DNA from: Naegleria lovaniensis
Taxonomy: Eukaryota > Heterolobosea > Eutetramitea > Acrasida > Naegleriidae
DNA length: 64,000 nt
Direction of reading: 5' to 3'
Assembly: GCF_003324165.1 (NCBI RefSeq)
Contig: NW_025407888.1
Span: 18,121-82,120, forward strand
The notes under the pieces were generated by a model. It was not told the DNA's origin and ran no database searches. It worked only from the letters and a program-made list of their open reading frames with translations. The position numbers and the translations under genes are program-made. Numbering within the stretch: position 1 is the first letter of the stretch; each line of letters opens with the position of its first letter. Positions 31,963 through 43,012 of this stretch are shown here, one piece after another.

Positions 31963-34737
31963 TTATTTTTCAAAGTAAATCTTCATGTGGGTTTCAATTT
32001 CTTGTCGATTCCTAAAAAGTATACCATTTTCCTTAACCTTCTTTACAGATTGTTCTTCCTCACCAGATTCATAAATGAAATACCAAGTGAATTGGACACC
32101 ACCATAGGTTACTGAGCTTTCAAGGTTTCCATCTTTGATGAACGTTAGATCGTCCTTTCGGGCTTGTAACAACTCTTCAGCTTTTGCTTCTTCAGTTCCA
32201 ACAATTCCGTGAAGTATCAATTCGAGCAACGAGAAATGATATTGCTCTGGAACGTTTTGAGTCCTTTTCATTGCCTTTCCTTCTCTATCTAAAACATAAC
32301 AACGTTCCAATAAATTTTCCACATCTGTGTTGCCATTACTGTGACAATAATGAGAATCAATAGTAGAAATTGTAGTTTTTTTCAAAAAGATTTTCGCTGT
32401 CCTCCCTTTGTACATAACAATAGCATAATCAAAGCTTGGGAAAGTTTCAGATTCTGGAATGAATAATACTCCTATTCCTTTCAAATAATTATTTCGATCA
32501 AGAGAACTTAAATCCTTTAGATCCAAGCTTGCATGTTTGTGAACGTAATATGATAACGATAACGTGGATGTTGTGGTCGTACTCAAGTTGTTTGTTACAT
32601 AGAATTCGCTATCTAATTGTCTACGAAGTCCATATTCTTGTCTCAACAAGTATTTTTTAAACATTGCTCCTTTCTCTGAATCAGAAATATTCTTGGGTAT
32701 TTTTGGCATGTCAAGTCTGCAGTAGTGATTGAATAAACATCTCTTTGCTGGGTCGTTAATAATAAAAAGTTTTCCATTAGAATCCTTGTACAATAAACCA
32801 ATATCGTATACAATTCCTGAAACATTATCAGGTCTTCCATTGAAAAGGCCAAGAGTAAAAAGATCTTCCAGTGTCTTTTCAAACTGTTCATTCTTACTTT
32901 TGTCCAATTTGCGAACTAATGAATCCAGTCTTCGATCATATATGTTAACTCTTTCGTTGAAAAATAGGTTGAAATCTTTATCACTACCCTTTTTGTCCTT
33001 CAAAAAGTGTGCCAAGTAATTCAATTCTCTTGGGTTTCTTCCTGTTACATGGGCTATTCTTTTATCCTTTGGATCCAAACCGAAGTCTGTGATAAGTGTT
33101 TCAAATTCTGTAGGTGTTGGAGGAATCATTCTAACCAATCTTTTTTCTTCTCCTCTTGGTAAGTTATTTTCAAAGGAACTATGAGCACATCCACAATAGA
33201 TAGTAACTGTGTTCTCCCCTGATGTAACTCCTGTCCATCTGGTAAAATCTTGGAAATATTCTTCACTAGCATGAATATTGTTATCAGTGTCAGGTATGAA
33301 TAATTCATTGTGTTCATCAAACAAGTAGAAAACCGATCTCTTGGATCCAAATTCTTTGCTCAAGTGTCGGAGTATATCTATAGATTTCTGTAACTCGATA
33401 ATTTGTGTTTGAGAGAGAATGTCACTATTCAACGAAAAGAATAATCTGCGCAAGTAGTTATTGGCGCCGATATTCTTTTTGTAGTCGTAATCCCTAATCC
33501 AGATATGACATCTTGGAACAAAAAGTACTGGAAATGAATTTACAAATGCATAGGCAGCTATTAAATAAAGTGTGTATGATTTTGAACTTCCATAAGGACC
33601 TGACAAAACCATTCCAGTACTTCCATTTACAAGTGTTTTCAGAACATCAAATCGTTGCTGAGTTAAAAGATATTTAGCATTTGGATTAAATGCTGTTGGA
33701 GACAATTCACGGTCTTTTGTTCCCAATACAGGAAGATCGATAAATGTTCCAATGAGTTTTTCTAGTTTTTTCATGTTTGTTGGATCATGTAAATTACGGA
33801 GATAGTCATATCTTGGATTTTCTCTTTCTTTTCTTAAATCTTCAGATATTTCTCCTTTAAACTTCCAAAGATCAAACAACTCGGATGGTATATTAATTAA
33901 AGAACCTCCTTCGCTGGCCTTTGTCAATTTGGTAGCAATCCACTCAGCAACGGCTTTGCAAGTAGATTTTGGTACTGAAGCAAAGTCCTTGTCGCTTTTT
34001 ATCATCTTGATGGCATTTTTTATACATTTTTCTTCTGTTATGCCTTTCACTCTTTCCTTCTCTATGGCAGTACCAATTTTGATGAGAGTTTTGCCATCCA
34101 ATGAAGAAACTTGATCAAGGCTCAAATCAGCACCTCCTTTTGTAATAGGTTCGCTCAATTTTTGAATGATTTGTTTACTCACTGGCTCCAATCGCCACAG
34201 TGAATATTGTCTGGTCATTAATTGGTTAAGCACCCAAAATACAACAGTTTGGCAAGTGTCGGAGAGTTGAAAAGTCATTTGGAAAACTCTTTCTTTTAAA
34301 TAGTTCTCAAGTTGATCAAGAGCAAAGTATACGTCCTTCTTCTGGATATCCTCAACAATGTTGTGGAGAGCTTCGCCATCAAAACAACTCTCATACAAAG
34401 GCTTCACATCATCAACCGACAAACCAGCACCCAAAGATTTAGGAGATGTCAATACTGATGCTACTTGTTGGGCATTCCAACTCTCGTAATCCATCAAATT
34501 GAGAGTAATTGGTTGAGAACGTATTTGGCCAAATGTGGTTGTTGTTGCTGATGTTGGATGATTCAACAATATGTTGTTATTGTTGTTCGGAACAACAACA
34601 TGTTGCAATGTTTTGTTTGATTTCATGGATGAAGAAGAATTCAAAACAAAAATATAGTTGCTGTTGATGATGCTCAATGTGTTGCTGTGGGAATTTAATC
34701 CTTTCAAGATCTTGTAATGGATGGTTGTTCTTTTCAT
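31963..34737 (-). CDS. CRN-like NTPase plus nuclease-fold protein, 924 aa
   Basis: Single exon from ATG 34737. The N-terminal 300 residues carry helical SAM-like repeats (WNAQQVASVL; GGADLSLDQVSSLDGKTLI). The central NTPase has a Walker A-like SGPYGSSKSYTL near residue 377, a Walker B-like FYLFDEHNELF near 470, and TGRNPRELNYLAHFL, the winged-helix/sensor segment of STAND-like ATPases in Crinkler-type proteins. The C-terminal 200 residues fit the restriction-endonuclease-like domain of that class (FPSFDYAIVMYKG ... KIFLKKTTIS). CRN/RHS-type proteins are thought to derive from transposon-linked nucleases; some act as secreted effectors. No secretion signal is seen here, so a role as a genome-conflict or transposon-derived protein is the more cautious reading. 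It lies directly next to the large transposon. Confidence 0.65.
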   Translation of the reverse strand: MKRTTIHYKILKGLNSHSNTLSIINSNYIFVLNSSSSMKSNKTLQHVVVPNNNNNILLNHPTSATTTTFGQIRSQPITLNLMDYESWNAQQVASVLTSPKSLGAGLSVDDVKPLYESCFDGEALHNIVEDIQKKDVYFALDQLENYLKERVFQMTFQLSDTCQTVVFWVLNQLMTRQYSLWRLEPVSKQIIQKLSEPITKGGADLSLDQVSSLDGKTLIKIGTAIEKERVKGITEEKCIKNAIKMIKSDKDFASVPKSTCKAVAEWIATKLTKASEGGSLINIPSELFDLWKFKGEISEDLRKERENPRYDYLRNLHDPTNMKKLEKLIGTFIDLPVLGTKDRELSPTAFNPNAKYLLTQQRFDVLKTLVNGSTGMVLSGPYGSSKSYTLYLIAAYAFVNSFPVLFVPRCHIWIRDYDYKKNIGANNYLRRLFFSLNSDILSQTQIIELQKSIDILRHLSKEFGSKRSVFYLFDEHNELFIPDTDNNIHASEEYFQDFTRWTGVTSGENTVTIYCGCAHSSFENNLPRGEEKRLVRMIPPTPTEFETLITDFGLDPKDKRIAHVTGRNPRELNYLAHFLKDKKGSDKDFNLFFNERVNIYDRRLDSLVRKLDKSKNEQFEKTLEDLFTLGLFNGRPDNVSGIVYDIGLLYKDSNGKLFIINDPAKRCLFNHYCRLDMPKIPKNISDSEKGAMFKKYLLRQEYGLRRQLDSEFYVTNNLSTTTTSTLSLSYYVHKHASLDLKDLSSLDRNNYLKGIGVLFIPESETFPSFDYAIVMYKGRTAKIFLKKTTISTIDSHYCHSNGNTDVENLLERCYVLDREGKAMKRTQNVPEQYHFSLLELILHGIVGTEEAKAEELLQARKDDLTFIKDGNLESSVTYGGVQFTWYFIYESGEEEQSVKKVKENGILFRNRQEIETHMKIYFEK

Positions 34738-34882
34738 TCTTCCATAAATTCAAATATTGAATGAACGAAAGAATTCTTTTTGATGATCAGGTTGCGAGCT
34801 TGAAACTATGAAAATGAATGAAACGCATTTTTTGTTGGGGGCAAATTTGATAGAGTTTCGTTTTTTGCCTTATTGCATCCTT
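34738..34882. promoter_or_regulatory. Upstream region of CRN-like gene up to transposon edge
   Basis: 145 bp between the CRN-like ATG and the left inverted repeat of the large element, ending in the putative CTT target duplication (34880-34882). AT-rich, no gene. Confidence 0.35.
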
Positions 34883-34927
34883 AGAGATCCGGGGAATCAG
34901 GTAGAATCAGGTTGAATCACATCACAT
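34883..34927. repeat. Left TIR of the 12.6-kb element
   Basis: Starts AGAGATCCGGGGAATCA and contains TTGAATCACATCACAT at 34912-34927. Pairs with 47399-47448 in inverted orientation. Confidence 0.65.
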
Positions 34928-35669
34928 CACATCATAATAAATCACATTTTTGAGATCACAATTTTTAATAATACCCGAATTTTATTGCGCGGATTTGAAA
35001 TTGTTTGAACGTTTTCATAGTCAATCGGTCATTTTCAAACAAAAGCAAATGCTCATTAATCGATTCATCATCATCAAATCCATTCGTGGAATATTTATAT
35101 TCACCAACAAATATAACGAGACGAAGCCATTGATACAAGTAAGATTGAGTCGCCAGCATGAGAACGCGTGAACCTTTGTCGTAATCTTCCGATACTTTCA
35201 ACCAACCTTATCTTACTCTGTTGTTGTTGAATGGATTCGTTCAATTTCCATGATAGGCATAGCAAAACTGCCAGCGAAACAAACTTCCGGGCTTCGAGTA
35301 TTAAGATTTCATACTCGACAAAAAAATTTAAATATTATTTATTGGCCCTTCGGTGCCTCAGTACGTTACATTAGACGTTCGTTTAGTAAGGATACAACTT
35401 CAGAATGTCAAATGTTTTTGTAAGGATATTTCAAATATTAACAGGTTTCTTGCTTGTTTTGAGCAACTGCTATAAATGGAGCGGGTTAAGTCCATCGATG
35501 AACAGATGGCGAAAATAATGCAAGGATTGTTCTATTAATGTTTTTTGAAATATCAATGGTTAGTAATATTGGGTTATCAATAATCATATTAATAGGTCAC
35601 GAATTAGTAAATAGTGCTGATTAGTCAATAAACAAATATATAAGATTACCAGTTTGTTCTTCATAGGAT
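34928..35669. other. Left subterminal DNA of the large element
   Basis: 742 bp. A protein-like minus-strand frame (35201-34965, about 78 codons, SEDYDKGSRVLMLATQ ...) has no ATG near its start and could be an exon or decayed fragment. A short hairpin with TACTCGACAAAAAAAT lies at 35294-35327. No other gene is supported. Confidence 0.35.
35294..35327. repeat. Hairpin followed by TACTCGACAAAAAAAT
   Basis: TCGAGTAT (35294-35301) pairs with ATACTCGA (35311-35318) across a 9-nt loop, followed by an A-run. The 16-mer TACTCGACAAAAAAAT recurs at 42796-42811, also after a small hairpin. Confidence 0.5.
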
Positions 35670-38609
35670 TCATGTCATAATAGTCGTGGTACAGCAGGGT
35701 GGAGAGCAATCCTGGATCCAATAAAGGGTGAGATGTTTTTTTCTTAATCCTCTAACCACTACATGTTTCTTGTCGAGTTGATGTTTGGTCAAGTGGATCG
35801 TAAGTGCTTGTCCAATTTCATCGTCGTCATGAACAACGTGGTTGTGAACTTTGTTCATCTTTTGGTTAGTTTTTCTTCTTGGCTTGGCTTTGACGGTTGT
35901 ACGTGGTTTCTTGGGTTGTATTCTCATGCTTGTTTTCTCAGGTGTTAATGGCGTTGGTCGTTCGGTATTAATTTCTGGTGGCTTTTTCTCTGGTTTTTCA
36001 ACATTTGAATTATTGACGGTTTCAATTGGTGGATGGTGTGTGTTTAAAGTAATGTGATGAGGGTGCTGTGTACTTTCCTCGTGGTTTTGTATGTATTCAT
36101 CGAGTATGTTATTTAATTGTTGGAGGGTAAAGATAATGTAATGCGTTTGTTGTTCAATCTTTGCTAACCGTTTTTCCAAGCTGTGGAGCATGTCAGAGTC
36201 TTTTCTGTTGATCATCTTGCGGTATTTTTTAAGGGCTCGATACCCGCTTCTCATGGACCCGCAACCCTCTTCGCAAAGTTGACGCTTTTGCGTTAAAAAA
36301 ACAACGCAAAAATTGCGCACCTGCAAAAAAAAAATTTCGAAACAAAGCAAGGTTTATTTTTCATCACGGCTTCATTAAATATATTGATTTACGTTCTTGT
36401 GCATCGGAATGAAATAACTCTTCCCCTTTCTAGTAACAGTAACACAAGGAACCAGAGGCTCTTTGTTGGACACTTCAATCACAGACCTGTCTGACAAATT
36501 CTGCAAAGTCACTGTGGAATCCGTGAATGATTTGATTTTGAAGTATTTTGCAGGAGTACAAGAAGTATCAGCCACAACATCTCTCTCTTTCTTCAATACG
36601 AAATGACCACACACACATTCCGAAGGTTTGAGTTCACTTAAACCAAATATATCGCATAACTGCGCCATATCAAAAAACATAATAGAATACCTTGCAGAAT
36701 TTGATGAAATGAACGGCTTGGTCAATGTGAAGTTTAGATTTTCCCCAACAAAGGCTGTATTATGTGCCAATGGACCATATAGGCTTGCATTTCGCACCAT
36801 ATCACTAGCTACATGGAAGTTCATTGTAGCCTTTGCAATACCTACCATCTCTTGATAATCCTCCAAAATACCTCTTAGTTCCTCATTAATTGAATTCAAA
36901 TCAGCTATATTAATGGCATCTGTTAACTTGTCAATTACAACAACCATTCTCTTAATAATTTTATACTTCAACTCAATCATACTGAAATTCTTAACATCCT
37001 GAAGTAGATCTAGATAATAGTGAATAATCATATATATCTCCATTGCCTTAAGGTGTACTAAATTTTTGGAAACTGATCTCGGGTGTCTATGTAAGAACGA
37101 AGGAAATTTTTGCTTGAGATATTCCTTGTCGAACTCGTCCCAATATTGAAGTGGAATCATCTCCATCATGTCACGCATAATTCCTTCATACAAGTTATGC
37201 ATTGAATCATAGGAGCATATTGTAGTGGGAGTTGGTTTCCAACTCTGGTCTAATATTGGAGAATATCCACGAACACCCCATGACAACTCTTTTCCCGAAA
37301 TATTATTCCAAAAATGTCGATCTCTCAAACCAAAAACAATTCGTTGATTACTAGAAATGTCTCTCCTAAGTGGATATCTAACTTGAGTAGTTCCTCCTGG
37401 TAACTGAACAGGTTCCCCTCGAATCTCGCATAAATGGCAAAAATAATACCCTGATTTTTGAAATAAGAGAATTTCAGACCTTGCAGGTAAGTCAGCAATT
37501 ACTCTTTCTAATCTCAATGATATTTGTTTAAATTGATCATTGAACACATTCAAATCATCCATCATGATTTTCAAACACAAATTGATTTCTTCTTGAGATG
37601 GTTTGTTAGGAAATAGTAGCCACAAAAAGTTATTCTTGCGCTTCTTTCTTACATTTGGTTTCATCTCATTGAATGTGACAGAGAATTCGTAAAAGCTTTG
37701 CTGACTAGATTTAAACGGAGCAACACCGTCACCAAATAACGTCATAGTTTTTCCTCCTTCATCTACGAATTTTTTGTGAATGTTTTTGTAGATGTCTCCG
37801 TCACAACGATCTTGGATAAGTTGGGGATCACGATTATCAAGTTTAAATTGATCCAAAAATTGTGGCTCTCTGAATATCCTTTCCTCGAATTGGAATTTTA
37901 ATGGGCGTAAAAAGCAATGAGTTTTGATATCTTTCCATAATTTCCCACATTTAGGACAGGATTTTTGGTCTGGATTTTTTTGATACGTCTGACAATGAGT
38001 GCACATTAGAATTTTCTTTGTCTTTGAAGACAAAAGGAAATACTTATAGAACCCTGTTAATGTCAGCTTATCTGAAAGTTCTTGTTTATCACTCTCATGA
38101 ATGAGTTGAATGGCTTCTCGAATTAGATTTAAAACCATTTTGAGACAATTTTCAGAGAGAGAACTTGTTACTGCAAACTTGAGAATTTTTTTCATCAACG
38201 TATCAACATTTACATTGACATTATCATTCACAACGCTTGAAAATGAATGGGAAGAGAGAACTTCTTCATCTAGTATGCCATCATCTCCATCACTCCAATA
38301 TTCTCTGAAAAACTGTAACAGGTCGTCTTGTTCTGATTGTGCATTGGATGGATTATTTTCATTCGTCGGAGATGAATCATGAGAACCTGAACAGAGATTT
38401 TCCAGACCCTCTGCACTACAATTACATTGTTGATTTTCTACTGTATGGTTCTGAGAAGAGTAATTTATATCTATTCCACCAATATCTAACAAAGAATCAT
38501 CATCAATGCAATGAGCAACAGTCTTACGAAACTTATTTACAGGCTCATAATTTGGCTCGTGATTGTATTTTGAATTGACAATTGAACTAGACCCTTCTAC
38601 AGTTTGTTT
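35670..38609 (-). CDS. Tnp2/CACTA-type transposase
   Basis: The main open frame runs 38609-36375. A phase-0 intron (36392-36321; GTAAAT ... TTTTGCAG) would join it to 36320-35670, adding a coiled-coil (EKRLAKIEQQTHYIIFTLQQ) and basic tail, total about 955 codons. The N-terminal half has a CxxC zinc-ribbon pair (CTHCQTYQ ... CPKCGKLW). The core shows the Tnp2 landmarks FGDGVAPFKSS (first Asp), IADLPARSEIL followed by a Cys-x-x-Cys (YFCHLCEIRGE), and YDSMHNLYEGIMRDMM (third acidic site). Tnp2 catalyses cut-and-paste transposition in CACTA/En-Spm elements. The start is unclear: an in-frame ATG at 38675 is cut off by a TAG at 38612-38610, which also reads as a possible splice acceptor. The element may be defective or have an upstream exon. 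Confidence 0.75.
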
Positions 38610-38675
38610 CTACATTGTAAACAACAACAAGAGTTTGGAATTAATTGGAGGAAAACTAATGGGTTTGTAACTCAT

Positions 38676-39468
38676 CAAACATCCATCCTTTGGAAAAGGA
38701 TTGGTGTTTGAGGGATTTTCTGCATATTTTGTCATTAGACTTTATTGAGCAGAGTCCCGAGCATTTGAAAAGGGGTGTAGAAGGTAAAAAACTCCAAAAA
38801 CCGCTCAGCGGAAAAAAAGGAGAAAACCAGAGAAACGCAAGGAAGTAAGAAGGAAGTGATGAAGAAGAGATGGATTGTGATCAACTCACATCATCATAAA
38901 TAAACCAAGTATCAAAGGTGGTGATAATGTCACAATAATGTAAAATAAATAAATATTAAAATAAGGTTAAAAAGTAAATGTTCAATTACTTGTCGAAAAG
39001 ATTCGAACAAGGCAGTCCCGCACTGTCATAATGTCCTTCCTTACCACAAGAACATTAAGGATCAGCGAAAAAGGAACTTGAAAAGCTTAAGAAAGCATGA
39101 TAAGGGTGGGAGTGCGATGGGTGGGAAGTCAGTAAGCAAAGCAAAGGGAGACGAAGTACTAGTATGCAGAAAATTTTTTGAGCATGAAAATTATTTCGAA
39201 TACTCAACCCAAACTCTTTTATTGTTTACAATCGAAACATTCCTGCCCTTCACTACGTTCAGAACAAATCATGGCGCTTCAAACCAAATTGCTTCATTAT
39301 TTACAACAACACAAAACAAGAACGTTGATTGTTTAACGATATAGATTCCATTAAGTGTCTCCAATTACGTAAATTCGTCAAGAAATATCTATCGTTCCCA
39401 AATTTTCGATCCACTTGCAAATTGGACATTTAACGGTTGTAAAACAAGATTCAACATTACTCAAAAAA
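38676..39468. other. Divergent region between Tnp2 gene and its partner
   Basis: About 790 bp, AT-rich with an A/G-rich stretch near 38770-38900. No supported gene. It probably holds promoters for the two divergent element genes. Confidence 0.4.
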
Positions 39469-40872
39469 ATGAAAAGAACAAAATCACACCCTGGCAAGAA
39501 TGCAACAAAGAAAACCAAAGCAAACGATAGTACACTTTCAACACAAGACACTTCCTCCGATTTAGAGCAAATAATTTTATTCGAGGCCAAAAAGCCAAAT
39601 GAAAAACAAGCTAAGTTAATTGCGAAACACTCTGAAAATGCTTTATGTAATAGTATTCCTCAACTTGAGAAATATTTAGACTTTTTGCAAAACATTCACA
39701 ACAAGGATATTGACATTACAAACAAAGACTCTGTCTCTGCAACATACATTCTGATGAATCAATTTCTCAAACAAGGAGAAAAGGTTTTTGTTGGTATTCA
39801 AGCTGGTAATCCAGAACGCTTGCGACAGTCAATTTTGCAAACTTATAGCTCGGACAAAGATTTTTCGGAACGAATATGTGCTGCAGTCAAGGCTATCAGT
39901 GTAAGCCTTTTGAAACAAAAAGGTTTAATTGAATCCACATGCCCACCTGTGAGTTCAAATCTCAAAGTTGGAGATTTAGTTGAAATTATTGAAAAGGGAG
40001 AGAATTGTTACTACAAGATTGGTAAAGGAAGAGTTCAATCACTCACTTCAACTAATTGCAGTTTAAATGACATTATATTTCACGTTCCATCCTTCGTTCA
40101 AGATCAAAAGAAGACGATTTTTGATATTTCATGCCTTTCATTAATTGAAGATCGAACCAATCATGCTCCTATGATTCAAAATGCTTTTTCTACGGTTCAG
40201 CGAGGATGTACTCCAGTCTCCTTATTTTCCATGAATTATGACACTGAAGTCGATGATGACAAAATTGATGACAATGAAGTTCTCTCTATAACTCCACCGG
40301 AAATTTCGGATTCAAGAACAAACTCAAATTCAAATGTTGAAGAGAGTGATTCTCCTTTGCAAAATGAGCCCAAGTCTACGGAACCTACTGATTATAAGAA
40401 TTTCGCTAGTGATATCTTTTTCCTTCAGCAAGTCAAAGACCTCAGAGAGAAAAACGAGGCCTTATCATTGGAAAACAAACAGCTAAAAGAATTAATCATC
40501 AAATTGAATAAGCCATTGAACGCATTAATTGCTCTTCAATTACAATACCCGAATATTCTTCCAAGCAAAACAATTTCTGTCACATATGGTGCTAATGTGA
40601 AACAAATACCCCCAAATTTGGTGTCCAGAATTATCAACAGCAACAAGACGGCTCGGCTTGGCATTGTTAGCAATTATTTGTTTGATAAGGATTATGTTCT
40701 TTTGAAAGATGATCAGAAAGATATTGTAATTGATTGCATTTTAGAATGTACTGAGGTGCCATTGGATAAGTGGAAAGCGGAACGAATATTGATGAATTTA
40801 AGTCGAACTTTAAAACACAACGCATCAAAGAAAGAGCATGAATCCAAAAGCAAGAGCAAGCAGTCGTTGTAA
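39469..40872 (+). CDS. Coiled-coil element-encoded protein, BEN-like C-terminus
   Basis: 467 residues from ATG 39469. The frame is open upstream without ATG. Order of features: a basic N-terminus (KRTKSHPGKNATKKTK), a helical region, an SH3-like stretch (LKVGDLVEIIEKGENCYYKI ...), an acidic Asn/Ser linker, a coiled coil (QVKDLREKNEALSLENKQLK), then about 85 residues (ARLGIVSNYLFDKDYVLL ... DKWKAERILMNLSRTLK) whose helical pattern resembles a BEN DNA-binding domain. This last call is weak. CACTA elements commonly encode a second, DNA-binding protein (TnpA) beside the transposase. By position, divergent from the Tnp2 gene, this is the natural candidate for that role. Confidence 0.6.
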   Translation: MKRTKSHPGKNATKKTKANDSTLSTQDTSSDLEQIILFEAKKPNEKQAKLIAKHSENALCNSIPQLEKYLDFLQNIHNKDIDITNKDSVSATYILMNQFLKQGEKVFVGIQAGNPERLRQSILQTYSSDKDFSERICAAVKAISVSLLKQKGLIESTCPPVSSNLKVGDLVEIIEKGENCYYKIGKGRVQSLTSTNCSLNDIIFHVPSFVQDQKKTIFDISCLSLIEDRTNHAPMIQNAFSTVQRGCTPVSLFSMNYDTEVDDDKIDDNEVLSITPPEISDSRTNSNSNVEESDSPLQNEPKSTEPTDYKNFASDIFFLQQVKDLREKNEALSLENKQLKELIIKLNKPLNALIALQLQYPNILPSKTISVTYGANVKQIPPNLVSRIINSNKTARLGIVSNYLFDKDYVLLKDDQKDIVIDCILECTEVPLDKWKAERILMNLSRTLKHNASKKEHESKSKSKQSL

Positions 40873-43012
40873 AATCTTGAATTACATAAAAAATTTGTTT
40901 TAAAAAAATTCTCAAAAGCTTGTAGTAGCCTCCACGTTCAACAATCACATTCATTCATCAACAGATGCCGCTTGTTCATCTTATATGCTGCTAGAGCTTG
41001 CTTTGCGTAAGTGTACGTGTTTCATTGATACAGGTATGATCTCCAAATCATCCAAAGATATCGACACGTTTCATGTTTGCTCGAAATGGAGGACTGTCTT
41101 TGCTATCATTTGCCTTTTGTCTCTTATAAAGGACAAAGCTGGCTTTTATTGATAAAGTTTTCTACGGTAAGCTCTTTTTCACAAAGTTGTTGTGAATTTC
41201 TTGAATCTGATCAACGATAGATGCTACAAAGGACCTTTAGCATCATCAAACATTTTGGCAAGACGAATGAATGTTATGTTGATGATAGGAGAAGATATTG
41301 TTGAACAAACAGATAGGGTTTGTAGTTATTGCTTGATTTGAAAGTAATTCTGTTCGTGCTGTTTGAAAAGGTAATTCGTTTCATTTACGGCCATTGTTAT
41401 TGTTGTGGAGGATGATTAAACTTGTTCACCTGTTAAACCGGTAAGTATATCCAACCATGTACTAATATCAACAACATTATTCGTTGTTTATTTATTTCCT
41501 TCTAGAGTAACATGATCGGTAGGTTGTTAGATTTGCTGAGCAGATTTTTGTTTATTCAAAATGTTTTAGTTGCTTCTTCTTTATTAGTTGTTGTTTTGAA
41601 TATCCATCATTACACTCTGTACATAGAATGCGTTGGTAGAGATTGGTTGAGGATATTGAAGCAAGTTCTAACATCCAGATAATGAAGGGATATCTTGAGG
41701 TAGGGATTGAATTTAATGATAATCAATTGAGGATAGGGATGATAAGACTTCAAATATATTTGATCCACAGTTGGTTGTTTGATTATTCGTACCCTCTTGT
41801 CCCACTATGCATTGAGAGTTAAAGGATTGTAGTTGCAACAATAACCAAACAACCGCTTTCTTAACATTTGTCAATGGTAGAACTGAAAAAGATGTTATAT
41901 TATCGAGTTATGGAATTTCAAGCTGAATTTGCTTGGTATTATGAAGGATTATTTGTAGGTTGTTAATTATTATGGATTGATTAACAGAGCTTTCAATGCT
42001 TTAGAGTTTGATGTTTAAACATTTTAAGCCTGGAGTGTATTTAGATCATCGAGGCATTTGTTTGTCATGAATAGGGATTGGTTTGATTGATGTTAAAATA
42101 TGACTTGTTGTGAATAATAATGTCAGTGCAATAGAGATATCAAAACAAATGACAAATTGATATATCATTTATATGAATTTGAAGTGTGTTTTGATTGAAC
42201 TATTGATCACTATGATTATTATGCCGCAACTGAAAAATATTTTAACTGAATGCAAAACCAACATCATGATAAACAAATGAAAAGATGATATGAAATACAA
42301 GTATTGAATTAGATGATATTTCAACCCGATAGCTTAAATTATTCAAAAGTAAGTAATGTCAATCCAATTCATCTTTCATTTACCATTTATATTCATTAAA
42401 TTGGCTACTTTAGCTTTGTTGTTGGATATAAATTAGAGAATTTGGATGAATGAATGTGAGGAAAATGGATAAATATACAAGATTTGAAGATTTGGAGTGG
42501 TTTGAAGAGATTGAATTAGTGAACGATTGGTTGAGCGAGAATGAAAGAGAAATTTGAGAAATAAGGAGCGTTAATTTTTCGTCAATTATTTTTATTATGA
42601 AACATCATAATAATTGACGTTAATTTGACGCGTGAATAATGAAATCGTTAATGTGGAAAATTAACGCTTTTTATTGACGTTTTTTCGTCAATAATTAACG
42701 CTTTTCAAGCGAGAATAAAATTTTTTTCGTTAACTTTTTGATTGTAATTTTTGACGAAAAAACGTTAAAAATTAACGTCAACCGCGAGTAGCGGGTACTC
42801 GACAAAAAAATGGGTAATGTTAACTACCTGATCAAACTGTAGTTTATGCTTCAACTAAAACGAAAACACGTCATGTAATTTCCTTTTTGAATCACACTTC
42901 GGAATTGTTATATTACAGCCATGTTGTTGACAATATTACAAAAATTGGCTTCCTAGAATTCGTGTAGAGTTCATCATCATTTATATATTAAAAATTATTA
43001 AAATTCATCGTG
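40873..43012. other. Long non-coding stretch inside the large element
   Basis: 2.1 kb with no open frame of note on either strand. It is AT-rich, with many GATTG/GATGAT words, and ends in the TTAACG/CGTCA hairpin cluster. It could be decayed element DNA or subterminal repeat DNA. Confidence 0.45.
42568..42811. repeat. Cluster of TTAACG and TGACG inverted repeats
   Basis: About 240 bp densely packed with CGTTAA/TTAACG and CGTCA/TGACG words in both orientations, able to form several hairpins. Examples are CGTCAATTATT paired with AATAATTGACG around 42580-42619, and ATTGACG paired with CGTCAAT across a T-run near 42672-42692. It ends with CGAGTA-GCGGG-TACTCG and the 16-mer TACTCGACAAAAAAAT. Clustered short repeats of this kind are typical transposase-binding subterminal regions. 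Confidence 0.6.

Noticed and set aside
35281-35420. Possible tRNA near the TTCGAG motif
   Set aside because: No cloverleaf with acceptor, anticodon and T arms can be drawn; the motif is part of a short hairpin.
38990-39040. T-loop-like GATTCGAAC
   Set aside because: The flanking bases do not form a T stem and no other arms fit.
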